Position numbers and translations under genes: made by a program
Part shown: in pieces, positions 1-4,831 of the stretch
Position numbering within the stretch: the stretch's first letter is position 1
Layout of the letters: each line of letters begins with the position of its first letter
Origin: Campylobacteraceae bacterium
Lineage (GTDB): Bacteria > Campylobacterota > Campylobacteria > Campylobacterales > Sulfurovaceae
NCBI GenBank assembly: GCA_027023145.1
Contig: JALVWV010000303.1
Span: 1-6,373, forward strand
Reading direction: 5' to 3'
Length of the DNA stretch: 6,373 nucleotides
Notes under the pieces: generated by a model
Databases searched by the model: none
What the model saw: the letters and a program-made list of their open reading frames with translations, nothing else
What the model was told of the DNA's origin: nothing

Positions 1-347
1 TGATTGCCAATGCCCGCTCAGCTGCGTTTGGTGATCCCCGCTTTGCCCCGTTGCGTCCCGAAGAGTTGGAGACAATCGAGCTTGAGATCTCACTTCTGAC
101 CCCGCCCGAGCCAGTTACGTATCGCGATGCGGAAGATCTGCGCCGTATCATCCGTCCCGGCATCGACGGGGTGATTCTTCGACAGGGTCATCATCAGGCG
201 ACTTACCTCCCCTCGGTCTGGGAGCAATTGCCCCGGTTTGATGCTTTTTTTGCCACCCTGTGTCAAAAAGCTGGCCTGCCGGGTAACTGCCTCGAAGCCC
301 ATCCGGAGATCTTCCGGTATCAGGCGGAGAAGATAGAGGAAAATTAG
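1..347 (+). CDS. amrA: AmmeMemoRadiSam system protein A (AMMECR1 domain), C-terminal part
   Basis: This is a partial gene. The frame is open from the left edge (first full codon at 3) to TAG at 345-347, leaving about 114 residues. The visible start reads IANARSAAFGDPRFAPL followed by EELETIELEISLLTPP, which is the conserved core of AMMECR1-domain proteins. The signatures GIDGVILRQG, ATYLPSVWEQ and KAGLP follow in family order, so the C-terminus is intact. A TTG at position 51 could be read as a start, but the family motif lies upstream of it, so the true start is outside the window. AMMECR1-domain proteins are small and probably cytosolic, with no established biochemical role that I know of. 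In bacteria they co-occur with a radical SAM protein and a MEMO-like protein, which here are the next two genes. The stop codon lies inside a heptanucleotide repeat array. Confidence 0.9.
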   Translation, partial: IANARSAAFGDPRFAPLRPEELETIELEISLLTPPEPVTYRDAEDLRRIIRPGIDGVILRQGHHQATYLPSVWEQLPRFDAFFATLCQKAGLPGNCLEAHPEIFRYQAEKIEEN

Positions 348-377
348 GAATTAGGAATGAGGGATTAGGAATTTTGG
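343..377. repeat. Heptanucleotide array A1 over the amrA stop codon
   Basis: There are five 7-nt units in strict register: ATTAGGA, ATTAGGA, ATGAGGG, ATTAGGA and a divergent ATTTTGG. The amrA TAG stop (345-347) lies within the first unit. A similar but not identical array (TAGTGAA type) occupies the same position after amrS, so this looks like the left arm of a composite element. Confidence 0.75.
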
Positions 378-490
378 TATGCGTTGCTTTGCTACGCTTT
401 TTTCTGGAGTAGGGACTTCAGTCCCGTTTTTCGTAACCCGAACGGGACGCGACTTCAGTCGCGTTTGGTGGGACTGAAGTTCCAGCCCCT
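372..490. repeat. REP-like palindromic core, copy 1 (amrA-amrS junction)
   Basis: This is a cluster of short inverted repeats. GCGT (381-384) pairs with ACGC (393-396). GGGACTTCAGTCCC (412-425) is a near-perfect palindrome. CCCGTT (423-428) can pair with AACGGG (441-446). ACGCGACTTCAGTCGCGT (447-464) has 8-nt arms around TC. GGGACTGAAGTTCC (470-483) is the inverted counterpart with one mismatch. The core begins with a 17-nt string (372-388) found identically at 1547-1563 and ends with CAGCCCCT, also shared with copy 2. The arrangement suggests a dispersed REP-type intergenic element. Transcribed, it would form several hairpins ahead of amrS. No transposase gene of the RAYT type is present in the window. 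Confidence 0.75.
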
Positions 491-492
491 GA

Positions 493-520
493 ACGTAACA
501 CGTAACACGTAACACGCGAC
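493..520. repeat. Heptanucleotide array B1 before the amrS ribosome binding site
   Basis: Three perfect ACGTAAC units (493-513) are followed in register by ACGCGAC (514-520). The array stops one base short of, or directly at, the amrS Shine-Dalgarno sequence. It is the right arm of the copy 1 composite element. The equivalent position in copy 2 holds a longer ACCAATC/ACCAATA-type array. Confidence 0.75.
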
Positions 521-527
521 GAAGGAG
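521..527 (+). promoter_or_regulatory. Ribosome binding site of amrS
   Basis: GAAGGAG lies 5 nt before the ATG at 533 and supports that start. It directly follows the last unit of the heptanucleotide array, so the repeat element ends where the translation signal begins. Confidence 0.8.
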
Positions 528-532
528 CACTC

Positions 533-1525
533 ATGTTTTCCGAATTTTACCGCAAGGAAGGCGATCGGATCGTTTGTACCTTGTGCCGTCACTACTGCAA
601 ATTATCCGACGGCCAGACCGGTGTCTGTGGTGTCAATGCCCATGAAGGGGGGCGGCTGCGCAATCTTGTCTATGGCAAGGTGGCGGCTCTCAACATCGAT
701 CCGATCGAAAAGAAACCGCTGTACCACTTCCTCCCTGCCACGACAGCACTCTCTCTCGGGACAGTGGGGTGCAATTTCCAGTGCCCCTTTTGCCAGAATT
801 GGCACATCTCCCAGAGCAATGCTATCGAAGCGTCGCAGGAGGTGACCCCGGAGCAGATCGTCGATGCCGCCGTGCGGGAGGGGTGCAGTACGATCGCCTA
901 TACGTACAATGAACCGACGATCTTTTATCCCTTTGCCCGGGATGTAGCGAAGCTCGCACACGCAGCCGGGCTGAAAAATGTCTTTGTCAGCAACGGCATG
1001 GAGAGCCCGGAGGTGCTGGCCGATATGAAAGGGCTCATCGACGGGTTCAATATCGATCTGAAGAGTTTCGATCCTGCCTACTACAAAAAAACGCTCAAAG
1101 GCTCCCACGCCGGAGTCCTTGATACCCTCAAGCGGCTCAAATCCGAAGGGATCTGGGTCGAAGTGACTACCCTGATCGTCCCGGGGGATAATGACAGTGA
1201 CGAAGAGCTGGGGCAGACCGCCCGCTTCATCGCCGAGGAGCTTGACCCCTATACCCCTTGGCATATCAGCGCCTTCCACCCGGACTACAAAGTTCAGGAT
1301 CGCGATCCCACCCCGGCTGAGACCCTCCGTCGCGCCGAAGCGATTGGCAGGCAAGCGGGTCTGGCCTACATCTACATGGGCAACGTCCCAGAAGACGGCA
1401 ACACCCACTGCCCCGACTGCCAAGCCCGTGTGATTGCGCGGAGTGGTTTCTATGTGGTGGAGAATCGCTTGGTCGATGGGCAGTGTCCGGAGTGTGGGCG
1501 GGCGATTGAGGGAGTTTGGGGGTAG
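533..1525 (+). CDS. amrS: AmmeMemoRadiSam system radical SAM protein
   Basis: This is a 330-residue cytosolic radical SAM protein. The 4Fe-4S cluster/SAM motif CxxxCxxC is C80-N-F-Q-C84-P-F-C87, preceded by the glycine-containing strand TVGC. The TYNEPT segment (124-129) and VSNGM (152-156) match the pyruvate formate-lyase-activating-like branch to which this family belongs. Two further cysteine clusters are visible: an N-terminal C15-x2-C18-x3-C22 with C32, and a C-terminal zinc-ribbon-like pair CPDC (293-296) and CPEC (318-321). These fit the longer AmmeMemoRadiSam subfamily rather than a plain activase. The position between AMMECR1 and MEMO genes supports the assignment. Radical SAM chemistry normally releases 5'-deoxyadenosine and methionine; the substrate here is unknown. 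The ATG at 533 has a good GAAGGAG at 5 nt. The stop TAG is the first three bases of another heptanucleotide array. Confidence 0.93.
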   Translation: MFSEFYRKEGDRIVCTLCRHYCKLSDGQTGVCGVNAHEGGRLRNLVYGKVAALNIDPIEKKPLYHFLPATTALSLGTVGCNFQCPFCQNWHISQSNAIEASQEVTPEQIVDAAVREGCSTIAYTYNEPTIFYPFARDVAKLAHAAGLKNVFVSNGMESPEVLADMKGLIDGFNIDLKSFDPAYYKKTLKGSHAGVLDTLKRLKSEGIWVEVTTLIVPGDNDSDEELGQTARFIAEELDPYTPWHISAFHPDYKVQDRDPTPAETLRRAEAIGRQAGLAYIYMGNVPEDGNTHCPDCQARVIARSGFYVVENRLVDGQCPECGRAIEGVWG

Positions 1526-1550
1526 TGAATAGTGAATGGTGAATAGTTTT
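1523..1550. repeat. Heptanucleotide array A2 starting at the amrS stop codon
   Basis: The units are TAGTGAA (1523-1529), TAGTGAA, TGGTGAA and TAGTTTT in strict 7-nt register. The TAG of the first unit is the amrS stop codon. It occupies the same place in the second composite element as the ATTAGGA array does in the first. Confidence 0.75.
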
Positions 1551-1630
1551 GGTATGCGTTGCTACGCAACGCCTCTATCTGAGGAGACGCGACTTCAGTC
1601 GCGTTTAGTGGGACTGAAGTCCCAGCCCCT
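1547..1630. repeat. REP-like palindromic core, copy 2 (amrS-amrB junction)
   Basis: The core opens with the 17-nt string also found at 372-388. GCGTTGC (1556-1562), a TAC loop, and GCAACGC (1566-1572) form a perfect 7-bp hairpin. ACGCGACTTCAGTCGCGT (1587-1604) is an 18-nt palindrome, identical to 447-464. GGGACTGAAGTCCC (1610-1623) follows, then CAGCCCCT as in copy 1. The copy is 84 nt against 119 nt in copy 1, because it lacks the extra GGGACTTCAGTCCC hairpin. The central octamers ACTTCAGT and ACTGAAGT are reverse complements, so two small hairpins or one longer pairing of 1591-1600 with 1612-1621 are possible. It is likely a dispersed REP-type element. Confidence 0.78.
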
Positions 1631-1696
1631 ACCAATATCCCAATCACCAATCACCAATCACGAATTACCAATATACCAATATACCAATAACCAATA
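1631..1696. repeat. Heptanucleotide array B2 upstream of amrB
   Basis: Nine units of 7-8 nt are visible: ACCAATAT, CCCAATC, ACCAATC, ACCAATC, ACGAATT, ACCAATAT, ACCAATAT, ACCAATA and ACCAATA. Extra T bases in the 8-nt units break strict register. This is the right arm of the copy 2 composite element and is longer than the corresponding arm of copy 1. Unit length and the absence of spacers exclude a CRISPR array. Confidence 0.72.
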
Positions 1697-1699
1697 CAC

Positions 1700-1714
1700 G
1701 CGTGCGAAGCACGC
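1700..1714 (+). promoter_or_regulatory. Perfect hairpin next to the amrB ribosome binding site
   Basis: GCGTGC (1700-1705), loop GAA, GCACGC (1709-1714) form a 6-bp GC-rich stem with a triloop. The stem ends 3 nt before the AGGAGA of amrB (1718-1723). In mRNA it would sit right beside the translation start. It lacks a U-tract, so it is not a typical terminator. A role in tuning amrB translation or mRNA stability is possible, but it may simply be the edge of the repeat element. Confidence 0.5.
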
Positions 1715-1717
1715 TAT

Positions 1718-1723
1718 AGGAGA
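1718..1723 (+). promoter_or_regulatory. Ribosome binding site of amrB
   Basis: AGGAGA stands 5 nt before the ATG at 1729. It fixes the start, and the encoded N-terminus (MKRTAGNAGAFYP) agrees with the usual beginning of MEMO-family proteins. Confidence 0.8.
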
Positions 1724-1728
1724 ATACC

Positions 1729-2526
1729 ATGAAACGAACAGCAGGCAATGCTGGAGCTTTCTATCCGGCGACGTGCAATGCAATCGAGGGGATGATTCGG
1801 CAGTTTAATGAGACACTTAAGGCAGCGGTGTCAGATCGGTCGATCCTCCAGCACGCTTCCCGGGCAATTATTGCACCACATGCGGGATATATCTACAGCG
1901 GCTTCACGGCCAACATTGCCCACCGGATCCTTGGTAATGCCCGTCCCGAACGTGTGGTAGTGATCGGGCCGAGCCATCATGTCTATTTCGAGGGGATCAG
2001 CGTTGCGATGCAGGAGAGGTACGAAACCCCCTGCGGCGATCGCCGGATCGATACAGCTTTTTCGCAAAAACTGGCAGAAAAGTATGGTCTCCTTTTTGAG
2101 CTTGAAGCCCATCGCCTGGAGCACAGCACTGAGACGCAGATTCCGTTCATCACCCATTATGCGCCCGAAGCAAGTGTGGTAGAACTCATCTATGGACAGA
2201 TCGACTATCGGCAGCTGATTCCCGTTATTGAGACAGTATTGAGTGATCCGAAGAGTGCCGTGGTGATTAGCTCAGATCTGAGCCATTTTTATCCCTTGTC
2301 CGAAGCGGAGAAAATCGACGCCGTTTGTATGGAAGGGATCAATCGCCTCGAAGTCGGGGTGCTAGATCACGGGTGTGAAGCGTGCGGGATACAGGGAATC
2401 AAAGCGATGATTGAAGTCGCCCAGGTTCGCGGATGGGAGAGCACCCTGCTGGACTACCGCACCAGTGCCGATGCCAGCGGTGATACCCAGCGGGTTGTTG
2501 GGTATGGGAGTGCCATGTTTTCCTAG
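1729..2526 (+). CDS. amrB: AmmeMemoRadiSam system protein B (MEMO1-like metalloprotein)
   Basis: The 265-residue protein belongs to the MEMO1 family, which has a fold related to class III ring-opening dioxygenases. The expected metal ligands are present: H51 in APHAGYIYSG, H83 in GPSHH, and a cysteine in the CEACG segment (C219, equivalent to human MEMO1 C244 by position). SSDLSHFY (181-188) supplies the conserved D183 and H186, and EHSTETQIPF (131-140) is another family signature. The C-terminus carries the usual DYRTSAD and VGYGSA segments. Length and ends match a complete bacterial member. Human MEMO1 has been reported to bind metal; the bacterial function is not established to my knowledge. 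It forms a conserved triad with the two genes upstream and is probably cytosolic, as no signal peptide is visible. Its TAG stop shares the palindrome CTAG with the stop of the convergent gene. Confidence 0.92.
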   Translation: MKRTAGNAGAFYPATCNAIEGMIRQFNETLKAAVSDRSILQHASRAIIAPHAGYIYSGFTANIAHRILGNARPERVVVIGPSHHVYFEGISVAMQERYETPCGDRRIDTAFSQKLAEKYGLLFELEAHRLEHSTETQIPFITHYAPEASVVELIYGQIDYRQLIPVIETVLSDPKSAVVISSDLSHFYPLSEAEKIDAVCMEGINRLEVGVLDHGCEACGIQGIKAMIEVAQVRGWESTLLDYRTSADASGDTQRVVGYGSAMFS

Positions 2527-3314
2527 CGTTTAATCTGTTTTTTGTACTCTTTTTTGATAGCACGGATTATTTTGAAATTGTCATCGGCTTTGCGTGAGAG
2601 GAGATTGGGGATGAAGATTTTCTTGGACTTGTACATCATCTCGTAATGGACAAATCCCATTTTTGCTTTTTTGAGTAGAGCAAATGTTTTGTCGTTGTTG
2701 AGTGGGTTTGCTTCGAGTTCCTTCAGGTGAGCATGAAAACCCGTAATAATTTTTTGGATATCGTTTGCATAGTTTGGCACCATGATTCCCCAAACTCTCA
2801 TAAGGTAATCGATGGTGATTTTCATGGGAGCTCGACAGAGTTTCCCCGTCAACGATAGCAACTCCAGTCCCCCTTTGGCAGCTGGCTTGGATCCTTGCAG
2901 AAGGAGAGGAATCATTTTGGAAAAGTTTTTCTTAAGTGTCAATGCTCCAGCTTGTGTAGGCGGTGCCATAAGAATTGCTTTGCTCTCATCCCAGATTGTT
3001 TGTGCTTGATCAAAGGCTGAGATAGCTTTGGTGTCTGAGAGTTGGGATTGGAAATACTCTTTTATTTTTCTAAACCGATGATCATAAATAGGAATCCCCC
3101 GCTTCAGACTTCCTGCTGGGTCATCAAATGAGCTCTCAAGTCCGATCATGATGTATGCCTTGAGCATCTGTTGTGATTGGGTCATTTGCAAACAGTTGGT
3201 GTTGAAGATATCTGTCAAAGTGCCGTTTTGAGGAAAGGGATCGATCTCAAATGCGCGAATGAAACCCGCAGAAATCATAAAGACAAGTGTGATTTTAAAT
3301 ATAAAACTGCGCAT
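2523..3314 (-). CDS. Exported protein with two PilJ/NarX-like sensor domains (type IV pili MCP N-terminal type)
   Basis: The 263-residue protein begins with a signal peptide: basic MRSFIFK, a hydrophobic stretch to about residue 18, and a likely cleavage after I-R-A (21). It is therefore probably periplasmic. Two related segments follow, about 38-145 and 150-258. Each has a short motif resembling the GKQRMLTQ/GRQRMLSQ box of PilJ-type domains, then helices. QSQQMLKAYIMIGL begins the first, and SLTGKLCRAPMK then DYLMRVWGI begins the second. HYEMMYKSKKIFIPNLL (223-239) matches the end of such domains. The boxes are degraded: the usual Q-R-M is not intact in either copy. There is no transmembrane or signalling output domain, so it may be a stand-alone ligand-binding partner. 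ATG 3314 is preferred over GTG 3317 because AGGAG (3325-3321) is then 6 nt away. The gene is AT-richer (about 40-45% GC in samples) and more lysine-rich than its neighbours. The family call is from memory of the motif pattern. Confidence 0.6.
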   Translation of the reverse strand: MRSFIFKITLVFMISAGFIRAFEIDPFPQNGTLTDIFNTNCLQMTQSQQMLKAYIMIGLESSFDDPAGSLKRGIPIYDHRFRKIKEYFQSQLSDTKAISAFDQAQTIWDESKAILMAPPTQAGALTLKKNFSKMIPLLLQGSKPAAKGGLELLSLTGKLCRAPMKITIDYLMRVWGIMVPNYANDIQKIITGFHAHLKELEANPLNNDKTFALLKKAKMGFVHYEMMYKSKKIFIPNLLSRKADDNFKIIRAIKKEYKKQIKR

Positions 3315-3320
3315 CACAAT

Positions 3321-3325
3321 CTCCT
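3321..3325 (-). promoter_or_regulatory. Ribosome binding site deciding the start of the PilJ-like gene
   Basis: AGGAG on the minus strand lies 6 nt before ATG 3314 but only 3 nt before the in-frame GTG 3317. The normal spacing selects ATG 3314. Confidence 0.65.
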
Positions 3326-3345
3326 GCTCTAAAATATTCAGAAAT

Positions 3346-3351
3346 ATAATA
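3346..3351 (-). promoter_or_regulatory. Possible -10 element for the PilJ-like gene
   Basis: The 76-nt gap between the aldolase stop and this gene is very AT-rich. On the minus strand it contains TATTAT inside GTTATTATATTT, about 32 nt before the start codon. No convincing -35 hexamer is seen at 16-18 nt. The gene has a different composition from the operon upstream, so an own promoter is plausible, but the match is weak. No clear terminator follows the aldolase in this gap. Confidence 0.3.
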
Positions 3352-3390
3352 ACACAGATTACATTAAATCTTATCGAATAGAATCAGGTT

Positions 3391-4041
3391 TTAAGTTTCT
3401 TCTTTCAGTCCATATGATTTAAACTTCTCCACGATGACGTCCATCTCTTCACTGGAGAGGATCGTCGGGGTGCCGATTTGGCTGGCGAGGATGTATTGCC
3501 GAGCCAGGTTTTCGACTTCGACGGCGAGCCAGAGGGCTTTGGAGAGTGTTTGAGCGGTGGTGACGACACCGTGGTTGGCGAGCAGGCAGGCGGTGTAGCC
3601 CTCTAGGGCTTTGAGGATGTTCTCGGAGAGTTCGGGGGTGCCGAAGGTGGCATACTCGGCGCAGGGGATGATGTGCCCCCCGGCTGCAGCGACCATGTAG
3701 TGGTGGGCAGGGATATCCATGCCGCAGATCGCCATGCTGGTGGCATGGGGGGAGTGGTTGTGGAGGACACAGTTGATCTCCGGTTTGGCCTTGAGAATAT
3801 CAAAATGGAAATCGAGCTCAGAAGAAGGGAGGTGTTTCCCCTCCGGTGCGTGCTTGTCTGCAAACGGGACATAGACAATGTCTTCGGGGGTGAGCTGGTC
3901 GTAGGCGATGCCGCTTGGAGTGATGAGGATCCCCTTACCGAAGCGGTGGCTGACGTTGCCGGAAGTTCCCTGGTTGATCCCCAGCGACTCCATTTTGAGA
4001 CACGTGTCGATGATCTCCTGACGGATAGTGTTTTCGTGCAT
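3391..4041 (-). CDS. Class II aldolase, probable 5-deoxyribulose / 5-methylthioribulose 1-phosphate aldolase (fuculose-phosphate type)
   Basis: The 216-residue protein is a zinc-dependent class II aldolase of the FucA/AraD group. Visible sites are the phosphate-binding GTSGN (25-29) and PSG (42-44), SSEL (73-76) with catalytic glutamate E75, the zinc ligands H94 and H96 in LHNHSPHAT, and H157 in ANHGVV. MtnB dehydratases share the fold but normally read SGxDKG; here the segment is SGIAYDQLTPED, the aldolase pattern. Partnership with an MtnA-type isomerase two genes upstream suggests cleavage of a 5-substituted ribulose 1-phosphate to dihydroxyacetone phosphate plus acetaldehyde or methylthioacetaldehyde (DrdA or Ald2 role). 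Fuculose phosphate remains an alternative. The start at 4041 is supported by AAGGAA (4053-4048) at 6 nt, overlapping the TAA of the regulator. The reading frame continues upstream to 4236, but that extension is out-of-frame regulator sequence. Confidence 0.85.
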   Translation of the reverse strand: MHENTIRQEIIDTCLKMESLGINQGTSGNVSHRFGKGILITPSGIAYDQLTPEDIVYVPFADKHAPEGKHLPSSELDFHFDILKAKPEINCVLHNHSPHATSMAICGMDIPAHHYMVAAAGGHIIPCAEYATFGTPELSENILKALEGYTACLLANHGVVTTAQTLSKALWLAVEVENLARQYILASQIGTPTILSSEEMDVIVEKFKSYGLKEET

Positions 4042-4047
4042 GATGCG

Positions 4048-4053
4048 TTCCTT
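4048..4053 (-). promoter_or_regulatory. Ribosome binding site of the aldolase, overlapping the regulator stop codon
   Basis: AAGGAA is built partly from the TAA stop of the GntR gene (4054-4052). The start codon follows 6 nt later, so termination on the regulator and initiation on the aldolase are probably coupled. It rules out the longer upstream starts for the aldolase. Confidence 0.7.
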
Positions 4054-4804
4054 AGCGGCTGATATTGAGGCTGAAGACGAAGCGGGTAGCAAGATAATAC
4101 CCGATACTGTAGGCGATCTTGTTGCCGTCTTCGTCGTGGATAAGCATTTTGCGGACGATGATGGGGGTGGTTTCATCGGCAGCGGGGAGATGTTTGCGTG
4201 TCGCCTCCGTCGGCATGCTGGCGGAGATCTCTTCATGGGAGAAGACGATCGTGATGGTCAGTTTCTCTTCAAGAAATTCATAAAGCTTCATGATCTCTTT
4301 TTTTTCCAAATCGTCTGCGGTGAGGCCAAGGTCGGGGTGGAAATAGCTCTCAACATAGAGTTCGGGTTCGAGATACCCTTTGGTGCGCAGAAGCTTCAGG
4401 ATTTTCTTGTTGGGTGATATGTCGAGCTTAGTGCTGATCTCGAGAGAGGGCTTCTCCGGTGTCACCACGTATTCGAAGAGTTTAAAATCTCTCTTTTGCC
4501 GCTGCATATCTTCGTTGAAACTGTACCAGTTATTCAGGGTGGTTTTGATCCGCTGCTCTTCGGTTTGTTTGAAGGTGCCACGGTTTTTTTTGCGGACGAT
4601 GAGATTTTTGTTGAGCAGGCCGTACATGGCTTTGCGGACGGTGTTTCGGCTGACGTCAAGCTGGGTAGAAATCTCCCATTCGTTGGGGAGCTTCTCCCCG
4701 GAAGCATAGGGCTCCTGACGGAGGAGGTCAATGAGGATCTCCTCCACCTGGAGGTAAAGGGGGGTTCTAGAATCCTTATCCACAAAGTAATCGCTCAGAT
4801 CCAT
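4052..4804 (-). CDS. GntR-family transcriptional regulator with UTRA ligand-binding domain
   Basis: The 250-residue protein is a HutC-type GntR regulator. The N-terminal winged helix-turn-helix spans about residues 12-80: TPLYLQVEEILIDLLRQ, then SGEKLPNEWEISTQLDVSR, NTVRKAMYGLLNKNLIVR and the wing KNRGTF. The rest (about 90-248) fits a UTRA domain, with the typical LYVESYFHPDL (149-159), an acidic HEEISA segment and a final PIIVRKMLIHDEDGNKIAY before a paired strand. UTRA domains bind small molecules, often sugar phosphates or amino-sugar phosphates. Lying between the isomerase and aldolase genes in the same operon, it most likely controls this operon and responds to a pathway sugar or sugar phosphate. 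No operator could be identified because the operon promoter is outside the window. The ATG at 4804 has AAGGGGG (4815-4809) just upstream. The gap to the isomerase is 27 nt. Confidence 0.9.
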   Translation of the reverse strand: MDLSDYFVDKDSRTPLYLQVEEILIDLLRQEPYASGEKLPNEWEISTQLDVSRNTVRKAMYGLLNKNLIVRKKNRGTFKQTEEQRIKTTLNNWYSFNEDMQRQKRDFKLFEYVVTPEKPSLEISTKLDISPNKKILKLLRTKGYLEPELYVESYFHPDLGLTADDLEKKEIMKLYEFLEEKLTITIVFSHEEISASMPTEATRKHLPAADETTPIIVRKMLIHDEDGNKIAYSIGYYLATRFVFSLNISR

Positions 4805-4831
4805 ATTGCCCCCTTGTGTTTGGTGTTTCGA

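Noticed and set aside
412..446. Rho-independent terminator after amrA
   Set aside because: GGGACTTCAGTCCC is followed by CGTTTTTCG, so a T-run does exist, but the same palindrome family recurs without T-tracts in the second junction and both lie inside a collinear module. A weak terminator activity cannot be excluded.
602..1423. Long open frame (273 codons) on the minus strand opposite amrS
   Set aside because: It is the antisense shadow of a well-supported radical SAM gene in a GC-rich region, with no recognisable motif.
1631..1696. CRISPR array
   Set aside because: The units are only 7-8 nt with no spacers, and no cas genes are present.
1536..1808. Open frame of 90 codons on the plus strand over the second repeat and the start of amrB
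   Set aside because: The translation is repeat-derived low-complexity sequence that then runs out of frame into amrB, so it is not a gene.
2500..2560. Bidirectional terminator between amrB and the convergent gene
   Set aside because: No inverted repeat with T-tracts could be found. The stops overlap and the sequence beyond is coding on the other strand.
3391..4041. Assignment as MtnB (methylthioribulose-1-phosphate dehydratase)
   Set aside because: The SGxDKG-type segment of MtnB is replaced by SGIAYDQL, and no mtnC, mtnD or mtnX gene is nearby. The aldolase subgroup fits better, though both share the fold.
4042..4236. N-terminal extension of the aldolase by 65 codons
   Set aside because: The extra sequence is basic, proline/serine-rich and lies in the regulator's coding region in another frame. 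The good ribosome binding site and class II aldolase homology both point to the start at 4041.
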